A DNA stretch of 64,000 nt from Aurifilum marmelostoma (taxonomy: Eukaryota; Ascomycota; Sordariomycetes; Diaporthales; Cryphonectriaceae), in NCBI GenBank assembly GCA_027559495.1, contig JAMXSV010000023.1:806001-870000 (forward strand). The letters run 5' to 3'. Made by a program: the position numbers and the translations under genes. Position 1 is the stretch's first letter, and each line of letters opens with the position of its first letter. Under the pieces are notes generated by a model. It ran no database searches and was not told where the DNA came from. It saw nothing but the letters and a program-made list of their open reading frames with translations. This document shows, one piece after another, positions 32,361 to 42,407 of this stretch.

Positions 32361-32614
32361 GTTGTTTAGAAGTTTGCCCCGGCTCCTGTCGTCGATGCCA
32401 CATTTAATTCCAGTTCCATCTCAGTGAATCGTAATGGTGGGTTGTTTGGAAGTTTGCCCCCCAGCTCCCGTCGTCGAGTTTCCCCAAATTTCCATCCCAT
32501 CACGTAGTGGGGTTGGTTGGGAGTTTGCCCCAGCTCCCGTCGTCGAGATTTCATCCGATGGTTCATGGTGGAGGGGGGTTGGTTGGGAGTTTGCCCCCGG
32601 CTCCCGTCGTCGAG
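32361..32614. repeat. Four degenerate tandem units with an internal hairpin
   Basis: The core pattern is GTTGGTTGGGAGTTTGCCCC followed by AGCTCCCGTCGTCGAG. Units begin near 32361, 32441, 32512 and 32578, with spacing that shrinks from about 80 to 71 to 66 bp. In units 3 and 4 the core contains the perfect inverted pair GGGAG...CTCCC, so each can fold into a stem of five pairs around a TTTGCCCC loop. Unit 1 is the most diverged. The spacers between cores are unrelated or only weakly similar. I know no named family with this core. Confidence 0.85.
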
Positions 32615-32646
32615 AAATTCCCAAAATTCGTTTTTGGTTTTCGGCG

Positions 32647-32725
32647 TGAGTCGAACCCAGGGCTGGTCAGGTTGTCTTTTTGCTGAAATGGAAGTCCACG
32701 TTATTGACCGTTGAGCTGCCCAGTC
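32647..32725 (-). tRNA. Degenerate tRNA-like sequence (relic or tRNA-derived element)
   Basis: On the minus strand an A-box-like GCAGCTCAACGGT is followed about 50 bases later by a B-box-like GGGTTCGACTC. Between them TGGA-CTTCCAT-TTCA can form a weak anticodon-like arm with U33 and TCC in the anticodon position. The D and T stems do not pair properly and no acceptor stem forms, so a functional tRNA is unlikely. It could be a pseudo-tRNA or the head of a short interspersed element. It begins about 30 bp after the hairpin repeat. Confidence 0.35.
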
Positions 32726-35700
32726 GATGGGTGACTGTTTCGGATCACAATTGAAGCTATAACCTCAACGCCCCAACAGTGAACCACTTAGACGTAACAA
32801 CTGCTGGCAGCCACCCACACGATCTGCTGCCATCGCAACTGCTCGCTGCCATTTTCAAGAGCACTATCGCCGTCCCTTCCTCCTCGAGGATTATCCAACC
32901 TGCCTGGGGCTGAGTCACCCATCATCTCGATTACGACGAAAGCCACCACCAGAGCATATCACGATTTGTCGCCAATCATTGACCTCAATCTCAGTCTTGG
33001 ACTGATGCAATATAGGCCTGACAAACATAGTCAGCATCATCGTCACATAGGAATGTACGCCATGCCTGCTCGGTCTCGTCTTCGCATCACCATCCGCCTG
33101 CCTTCTTGAAGAGCCATCATCCAGCTCCAGCTCGCCACGGACACCCATATTCTCGAAAAACAAAATTAAAAAAAAAAAGAGAGAGAGGGAGAGAGAAAAA
33201 CATGATTAATGGGTAGAATGTTTACATTGAACAATTCCCACCTGCTCATTGCGACTGCAACTAGAATCAATATCATCTTATAGAAAGTGAGGACATTTTT
33301 TCATCATCGTGCGTCCGCCTCGCCCTCATGCTACATCGACACCTCCGGAAGCCATATAAATAGAGACCGCAAGGATGATAAACGTCGACTCAAATACTAC
33401 CTTCAATGATGGTGAAGTTTACCCAGAGAAATCAAAAGGGAGCACGAATACAGCATCGCACGTCCAAGGCTTGAAGATGACGGTTCCACTATCGAATGGA
33501 AGTGGCTGTGGGTGCCAGCACACCCTATCTGTCCCGACATCTAGACAATACGCTGCTATATGAGTTGTCAACATCAAAGAAGTAGCCTGGGTTGAAGGGT
33601 CATAAGGGCGGCCACACGCAAAGAAAGCACCTGTCATTGTTCCTCACGAGTGAAGAGGGCTCGGATATTTGTCCGAACGTGTTCTTGGGAAAGTAGAAGC
33701 TGATCACTGAAAACTGAAAACACTTTCATGCCGGACACTCTGCGATAGAAGATCGTTTTCTTCGCCTTCTAGGCTCGGTCCTGAAGAACAATCACATTGC
33801 TCTTTTCATGACCAAGATTTGTGGCCGACGGGGCACAAAGCCAAATCCCAGCCGAGAGACTTGCCTGACACCACCCTCTACAGCCGTACTGGAGGATGGC
33901 TATCAGATGCGTGGAAGGGCAGAATGAATGATGGGTCGTCACAAGAGGTTGACGAATATTTAGAGGAGTTTCTCAGAAATCGATCCAAAGATAGGCTATC
34001 GGTGGGCAATCGAACAAAACGGGCTTCTAGATGCAGCACTCCAAATTAATGACAGCTTCCGATCCGCACTGCAGTCTACTGATGGCGCTCCCTTTAGTAG
34101 ACATGGTTCTTGTCTACAAGACGATTTGATGGTCTCCCAAAGTATGACAATTGAGTGGTGATTGTGTATGCTGGTGCATAGGCGCTAGGTGTACCATACC
34201 GTGCCACACCTTGCAAGGTAAAGCTGAAGGCGATGGATGCGCTAGACGTCTTCTAGAACACAATATTGTATCGCCACAAGCAGCCTCCTCTTGATCCCTC
34301 CCGACTCTCGCTATGTCCAGACGGATCTACCACAGGTACTAGTATGCTCCGGGACCGGCCAAGCAAGGTGCATAACATAGTCGCTATGCAGCTCTTGTGC
34401 TCACAGCCTGCATGCTGTGGCGCATGTCACGCGCCACCAGTCCTGCCTCTGGTAGGCGGGCTATCAGTCTCCGTACTGAGCGCCCGCATAATAGCACAGC
34501 TCGATAATGCGCCAGGGGGGTCGTAGTCATGCGGCTCGGGCTGCAGGCGATGCGGGGCCTTCTGCACGGCTAGCCACGTTCAAATACATGGCAGATCTTG
34601 GGGAGCGTAGCAACGGAGCAAGTCCCGGACTCTAGACCAGCCGATGACTTGGCCGTGTCTAGGAGGAGGGGCTCCTGCAGACGCGGGGTAGCCGTCTGTT
34701 CTCGACGAGGCGCGTGTAGATGAGGCCTACGATCTTTGTAGAGCGTGGTCTAGGACGGTTTGGAAAGTTGAGAATTGGCAAGTACGAGGGGTCCAGGCTG
34801 ATGGATCTCGCATCAGTTGGTGGTGGTTGGACTTGCCGGAGGAGGTATAGCCTGGGGCGCTAGTATCGACCACCCTACAGCTACTGCCGTACACGCCGTA
34901 GTAGCCTGCCAGCCTGCCAATCTGCTACAGCAACTGAGAGTGCCCCACCCGTGCTCACACTCCCAGGGCCCCCAGGGTTGGGACCCCGCCCCTGAGGAGG
35001 TTCCTCATACATGAAAGAAGTATCCCTGGAGGGACGACCCCTGACCTCCGAGGAAATGCACCTCCCGCAGGTTGAACATGGCGGAGTGAGGAGAACACAC
35101 CTTTCCAGGCTGCCCATTTCGGGTTTTGCTCGCAGCGAGCAGCCAGCTCATGAGCCGAGCGAGCCACGGCACTTGCACACATCCAGTCACCGAGGCGTGC
35201 AGCCCTTCCAGCGGCTGGAGAGGGGTAAGGCAACGAAGCGTGCATCTGTGGAGAGCAGACAATTACCGCATCGTGCACTCCGCGCACCTTTCTAGACGAT
35301 CGAGGCTACACGCCATTTGCGTTGGACGCCAGCTACTGGACGACACCACATAAGCTATGGCTCACCGAGTAGTAACCTTCTCCTTCTATAGTAAGCGTGG
35401 TAGGGGCCACATCGTAGTGTTGGGCCTTGAGGGAGGGGCTGGTCACGGGCCACGGCTCACGAACCACTTCCAGCTGGCGACTGATCATAGCCATGAACAT
35501 GGATTGGACAGACCGCTCCGTCAAGAGCTCAGGATAGGTAGCTCATCAAGCTGGACAGCGGGGCCCGAGGACCAGCTCAATGGATTGGGGCCAGCCACGC
35601 TATGCATGCAAAACTGAAGCTACAGGTCGCGACATCTTGTCTCCTGCGCACATGAGCCTCGACGATGGCGTCTAGCCAGGCACACCACGAATGGCGCGAG

Positions 35701-38700
35701 GCTTGCGAAGGACCCCTGGGCAAATATAGATTCGGGTGTTTCTAGTAAGACGATGCTCGTCACATCCCACCCACGGAGACGGACCGACTGATCAGCATGC
35801 CAGCATGCAAACGCCAGCCATGCCTGCTCCAGGATGGTCGTTGCGGCCCTTGGCCTACGCTGCGACGACGGTGAGATACCTGACCCGCAAGTATCTTTGT
35901 CTGGGCGCAGACCCTCTCCTCACCTTGGACATACCCCCTGTCGACTGAGGAAAAACCTTCTTGGAGCGCCGAATCCTTCTAGTGAACGCTTGGCTGCGAA
36001 AACCTCCTCCGGCTGGCCGCTTGCGGAATGTTCCTTCCTGGTCGTGGCTGAGTGGGTGCCCCACCGATATCGCTGTTCAGACCCACGTCGGGTCTGGGGT
36101 TACGCCTGCTATCTTTCTGAGATTGCCCTTTCAGTCTCGACATAGCGAACAGGACTTTCTCGCTGACAGCATGACCGTGCATAACAACCTTCATGCAAAC
36201 AACGACTCGCGTGCAATGTTCCTAATCCCACAGGATTGATCACCTTGTTGAATGTGATTGTCGATGTGTTTTGACGGATGCCTCACGAACAACAGCCCGT
36301 GACTAGTGCACCTGCATCTTTGCGATGACGGACCTCGCAGCGCCGTTTATCGGCGAGCTCCGACCTTGAAGCATAGTACGACCACAGCAGCTCGCTGTAA
36401 CCTGCCATTCAGACCACCGACCCTGGCAGCCTGGCTCCGGATCGAGGGCACACTGCAGGAGTTGTTCCTCCAAGAGCGAAACTCACACACAAAATACAAC
36501 GCCGCTGAACTCAGGTCACCCAAAGAACCACACAATGACGTCAAACCGCCCAGGACAACGAACGAGCTCTTTCTTGTCGGACAAGGGCCGAGGCTCATTG
36601 GACGCGACTCGCGGGGTCGGCCCCCCATCAAATACCGAACATCGAGAACCACAGACGGAGATGAGATGCTGACATGAGAGATGAGGGAAGTGGTGCTGAG
36701 TCTTTGATAACGTCACGCCTCGCCGGGCACTCATCTATCTTGACCCGTGTGGGATGAAGACACATACATGATCAACCTCATCAATGTCCAGAACAGAAGG
36801 GATGCCCGCCTCGAATAATCACGCAGAATCCACAGCCCCGTATTCTCGCCAGCCAAGAGATCGCTTCCCACCCACTACTACTATGGTACCACGCTGCCAG
36901 AGGCTCCCCCCTCTCCCCCCTCTCCCCCCTCCAATGGTTGCGGATCTCATCGGCCATGCAGCCCGGGAAGCACTGGATCCTCGATTCAGGGGAGTACATC
37001 GACGCCTCGTCTCTTGAAAACTGGCTTCTGCTGCATCTGCTGCAGCTGCCGCCTCGACGCTAGTGCAACATTAAACCAAGCCGACACAGCGAGATCCGAG
37101 GGTTTGGATTGCATCGTTTGTGGCAAGCACACCATTGTCCTGATGGATGGGGACGGTGATGATGGCATGGTATGACAGGAGGCAAAATGGACTAACAGCA
37201 GCCTCGATACTGATCGGGGTCTGCGGACAAGCTTTGCGCCAAGAAAACAGCAGACACAACGCCTGAAAGTACTCGCCCCCATCATAGTAATTGTAATCGA
37301 ACTGTAGACCGATCGATCGGCAGGTCAACGAACGTCAAGCAGTGCCATTGTCGTCTTGGGATGTCATGCAGCCACACGATACAGTCTTCTAAGGGAGACG
37401 ATAACGGGGAGGACTGACTATATTGAAAGCACCGCGGGTGGTGCAGCCTAGCGGGGTGGCAGGTCTGCAGCAATACGGATGTTGATGCCGCAGGGACTTG
37501 CGCCGCAAGTACCGACCGACTCAAGCATGAGCAAAAAACCCGCCCGCCCCAAATTTTTGCAGACTCCGCTCGCAAGGCCTTCGTCCTGGATGGTCCTCCT
37601 TGACTTATTGGCAAGCTTCGCGTGGTCTCTCGACAAAAATTTTCGCTCGTGTTGGGTCATTTTTGAGTCTTGCTCTCGCCAAAAAAAACACAGCCCCAGG
37701 TCAATCCAGAGAAGACGAAGCACCCAACACATCACCACAGAAGCGCTGAGACATCGTGCGGCCGAACGAACTCACCGGAGACAGCGAAGCCGCCTCCTTG
37801 CACACCCCTTCCGGAAGTTTAGGCGGCCACTTTCTGCGGCCGAGGTCTGGTCCGGCCAACGATTCATCGTCTGCCAAGTCAGTGCCCTCAGGTCACCTGC
37901 TGCAGGGAAACCAGCCACCACGTCGCCAGGCCCCAGACTTGCAGGATCACGAATAATCAAGAGACTCCTTTCCAGCGAACGGTGTGGAGGGGTCTAACTG
38001 GAGGAGAGAAGAGTGATCGAAATCCGGAGGGTCGGGAAGTCATACTTTTTGTGACTACCTGGGCCTTGGCTCTGGACCACGGACCGGCTTTTTGTCGTCG
38101 ACATCACCTGGGAGACTTGTCACAGCACGATCCAGAATATCGACTCTTGTTCAAAACCAGCTCGACTGGTCAGCAGGGCTCAAGGCGACTTTTATACCCG
38201 ACGGCCAACTCGTTCCGCTCGACTCAGCACCTAGTGGACCGTTGCAAAGATTTGGTCAACGTTACCTAAAAAGTCCACTCCGCAATCAGAAAGTCGAGAC
38301 CTGTCTAGCAGGTGACGGGCAATCACGCGCTGTGAGGGGACCCCTACAGGAGGACTGGACCCCCCTAGCAGACGCTTTGTCGTTGGTGGCCAGGCCCTTT
38401 TTTTTTTTCTCTCTTTCCTGTGCTATTGCGGCGTTTGCCCTGGACAGGGCATTGCGTTCCGACGTCGTTCCCCCACAACGATTGACCCGACGATCCATTT
38501 CAATTACGTATAAACCGGCGACCGTCTGCCTTTTCTTTACACACACAAACTCTGCGCCCTGTCACCGTCAATTTGCTTATCTCTAGACTGCCCAAGATTG
38601 ACCTCGACAATCTATCACCCGCAACCACGCTCTGATCCTGCAGCCGCCTGATCTCCCTGCCCTCCCCGGTAAGGACCCGCCTATCCTGTATGTCAATCAG

Positions 38701-39256
38701 GGACGAGTGCCACTGCGAGGCCCAAACTGCCGGGTATGCAGCTGCCCTGCGGCATTGGTGCCCTGATTGGCGCCACCCCCAGACTGTCCCTGAGACTTCC
38801 CCGGACCGTATCACTGATCGGGCATTTTACCCCCAGCTTTTTTCCGGGACAGTTGACAAAACCGCTGCGAGCCTATCTACAATCCTCAGCCCTATCTCGT
38901 TCCCTCAGAGATAACGGCGCGCCTCGCTGTAGGCTACGCAGCCAGTGACAGGTCTCTCCGGTCACTGACAGGCCTGTCAATCATCCCACCCCCCAGTCGT
39001 TCCGGGCTGCCGGTAGCCAGGCCCTCGGTTAGATCCGGCGCGCGAGACCCAGAAGAAGAGAAAAGAAGCAAGAAAGTGTCAGCAGTTGCAGTCAACGGAA
39101 TTACCGCTTGGTCACTATCGGTGTGCCTATCGGCCGCCTCTGCGCTGCCAGCTCGAGTGGACGAGGAAGTTTCTTACTACACGTAGTAAAGGCATCTGTG
39201 TGGCGCCTTGCCGCCCCTCTGCGGCAAACGGCTCCACTACCACCACTCAAGGGGTA

Positions 39257-40772
39257 ATGGCATCAGACAAGCTTCCCTCTGATGACAAGAGAGATCCTAT
39301 CAAGCAGGATAGTGAAGAGTCCCCACTGGGCTCGAGCCCAGACGGAGATGGTGATGGAGAGCCAGCAGAGCCAGGCGATGGCCAGGCAAACCCGACTCCA
39401 GAGCAGGCGCCCAAGAGGAAGGGAGGCCGTAAGCCCGTATGTTGTCGAAGTCATTGTCTTAATTTTTTTTTAAATTGACTCTGCCACCCCTGGGTTCTTC
39501 TTGTTCTTTATTTGAGGGGACTACTAACAGGGACTCAGATCTATGCCACCACAGAGGAGAGAAAGCAGCGGAATCGACAGGCCCAGGCTGCCTTCCGAGA
39601 GCGGCGCACAGAGTACATCAAGCAGCTCGAGCAGACCATCAGCGTCCAGGAGCAGACCCTGGCCAATTTGAATGCGGCTCACCGTACAGCGGCAGATGAG
39701 TGTCTCATGCTGAGATACAAGAACTCCCTGTTGGAACGCATCCTCCTCGAGAAAGGTAATAATACAACAAGCTCTACTCCTTCGGCGGCTGCTGTGACAG
39801 TAGTCAGCCCGGTATTGAGCAAGCATACTGACAAGTTCACTACACAGGCATCGACGTCCAGGCCGAGCTCCAGGCTAAACATGGCAGCCCCAACTTTGGC
39901 CCGACTCACATGCCAGCAATGATTCAACCGCCACCAATATCGAGAACGCTGCTGAACAGGCACCACAACCGCCGGTCGACTTCAAGCATTGCGCCCAAGG
40001 TAGAGCCAGGGTATAGCACCCTGCCTCCAATTCACGCCGGCAACCTACCCGCATCATCACCCAAGTCGCGGACTATGGCGTCTTCTCATGCGGCGTCACC
40101 AGCGACGACTGAGGGCTTCGGAGTCTCGCCAGCATCTTCAGAGAACACGTCCGGGTCCATCCGACCTGGGATGGCGTCCACTGGAATGAAGCCGCCGGCC
40201 AACCCGATGGGCCCTATGTCAGGCCCCTCGAGGATGATGCCACCGATGCAGGCAGGGTTGGGCCAGCAGCCTGGTCATGTACCGCCCCCGGCCAGGATGG
40301 GTAATGCCAGCGGAGCGCCCTTCTACCAGACACCAGCATACCAAAACCATCTCGAGCAGCTAGGTAAGAACATCGCGCCTCCAGATCTCGACCATGAATA
40401 CCCATGTCTACAATTGCATCATAGGTCCAAGGCTGACAACCTCTCGCAGAACAAGAATACGATGCCGCCGCTGACATGATGGAGGAGGGAACCGAAAACG
40501 AAGATACGTCTTCTGGACCAGGTCCCTATCCAGGGGCTAATTATGCTACTCATGCAGCCCAGCAGCAGATGAGCCCGACTACTAGTGGGCCGATGGAACC
40601 AAGTGCCGTGCCAGGACAGCAACAGCAGCAGCCGCAGCAGCAACAGCAACAGCAGCAAGGCATGTCGATGACACATCTCCTGGACCCCTCAATGGACTGG
40701 GATCCCTTTGGGCTCAGCGCGAGCATGGCATTTCCTTCGTCCTTCTCGTTTGATACGAGTAATATGAGATAA
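39257..40772 (+). CDS. meaB: bZIP transcription factor, MeaB-like (nitrogen metabolite regulation)
   Basis: Four exons (39257-39436, 39539-39755, 39848-40363, 40450-40772) give 411 residues. An acidic N-terminus (SDDKRDPIKQDSEESP) leads to KRKGGRKP, the basic region RKQRNRQAQAAFRERR with Asn and Arg at the DNA-contact positions of the AP-1/Pap1-like class (NRxAQxAFR), and a zipper EYIKQLEQTISVQEQTLANLNAA. The conserved AADECLMLRYKNSLLERILLEKGIDVQAEL that follows is, as I recall it, the hallmark of MeaB, which affects nitrogen metabolite repression and secondary metabolism in Aspergillus and Fusarium. The C-terminus is Pro/Ser/Met-rich with a Gln run (QQQQQPQQQQQQQQ) and ends MDWDPFGLSASM. Intron 1 has an ACTAAC branch. 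The start ATG is the first in the frame; its upstream leader is long and lacks a clear uORF signal. Confidence 0.85.
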
Positions 40773-42407
40773 TGCGCCTGATCCAAGGGCATCGCCTACC
40801 TACTTTCTGGCATGGTATAGGCGATGGCTAGATATTTTTTTGGCCGAAAATGAAAAAGGAAGTCAAGTCTGTGTGGCGCATCAAAAACACGGGGGTTATG
40901 GCGTTACAAACTGCCCGCACAACTATCCAAGGGGCAGCCTACAGAATGATCACAGGAGGGACAGAAAAAAAAGTTTCTTGTTTTGATTTCATTTCAATCT
41001 TCGATACCCCCGGGAAACGCAACTGAACTGCATCGATACGGCGGGATGGAATGTTGTTTAACGGGAAAAATCCACCACGGACGATAATGGCCAGGAGACA
41101 AAGCGACACAGCCCCCACCGAGCTGGACGCTGTGACATCGGGCCTGCTGCCCATTGTTGTCCCTTGTGCATCTCGTAACAAAGGCTAAGAGCTACTGGGC
41201 GACATGGTCTCTGGCGGGCTATAGCATGCTGTGTACATAACGCACACGCTCTCTTCTTTTCTGTTGCATTTGAGGGCGTCAAGACGGGGGAACTGAAAAA
41301 CCAGAAAAAACAACAACAGTGACTTCACTGGCTGGCAAGAGGCCGAAATTGGTCGGTGGACTATCCGCAAAAAGTTGAGGGAGGAATTCTTGGTTTTCTA
41401 CATGTTTTGGATTATTCTTTTCTTCAAACAGAAAAAGTCTTGGTTGGAACCTTTTTCAATCTCCGTGTATCGAGGATACCGAGACCGATGCATGATTTAC
41501 ATACTCATCCTGGGTGACTTGGGACCGCGGAGGCAGAGTTGCATTCCCAGGGACGTCTCGGGGCATGAGAGGGGCTGGCTAAATACGTACTTTAGCTGTG
41601 CTGGTCCATTCAAATCTTATTGTTTGGTCTATGGATCCGAGGTCTTTTAACTCCGCACTGAAAAACTTGGGCTTATGCTCATGATTTCCTCGCCTCGGGA
41701 AGAGCTGGGCAGACAGGACCAGCTCTCCCTGCGTGTCAAGTGTTGATCTCGTCTCACCTAGCACATCTTTAATCTCTATCTTGGGCTCGTACAAGATCTG
41801 TGTAATTATTGTTTGTTTGTAGATGAAGGCTTTTCCAATGGACACAGCGACTGTGAGGACAACATGGTGCATATGAGAAACACAGTCCTCAAGCTGACGC
41901 CAGGCTAGACAGATGAACTCACCAGTGTCCGATTAGACGGACGGATGGGATCAATGTGAGAACTATGGCGAGGTAAGTAATTACTACCTCATGCATTGAG
42001 GTCGATATTTGACTGTCGTATAAAGGGTCAAATATGGGGGCTCATTCAAGAATTGTATGTTTCGAATTTGAATTATATTGGGTACATTTTCCTGAGCGAG
42101 TTGCTGCTTGACAGAGATGCATGCTGGCGGACGAAGGCACTTGCCACTATCTAAATACTCCATGAATTATCAACAGCACTAAGGACTTCAAGCATATATG
42201 GCCCACCACGGATACCCATGGCTGATTACATCAGCACAACTACAAGAGTACTTCAGATAAGATAAGAAATTTCTCGACAGCGCCTGCATAATGATAGTAA
42301 TACCAGAGGTTAGTTAGTGTAGTCATTCGGCGAGGCTTGATTTACTCACTCACCCCAGATCCGCAGTCGACAATTGGGGTCATAAGAGGCGCCGAGGAGG
42401 AAGGGAA
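40773..42407. other. Intergenic region between the bZIP and tRNase Z genes
   Basis: Both neighbours are on the plus strand, so it holds the bZIP 3' UTR and the tRNase Z promoter. It is AT-richer than the flanking coding sequence. No frame here has recognisable features. Confidence 0.5.

Larger units (their letters stand above)
31059..39256. other. 8.2-kb gene-poor block
   Basis: No frame longer than about 170 codons is found, and those present lack domains, splice logic or codon bias. Parts (31.4-32.3, 33.1-34.1 kb) are AT-richer than the flanking genes and may be decayed repeats. It contains the four-unit hairpin repeat (32361-32614), a tRNA-like relic (about 32647-32725), a CCCCCTCT repeat at about 36906-36932 and, at the right end, the promoter and leader of the bZIP gene (roughly 38.3-39.25 kb). 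A 76-codon frame at 33819-34049 (ending VDEYLEEFLRNRSKDR and a basic tail) is the only short frame that looks faintly protein-like; I do not call it. Confidence 0.5.

Noticed and set aside
33819..34049. 76-codon plus-strand frame with a charged helix
   Set aside because: It has no homology I can recognise, no splice context and no strong start; too weak to call.
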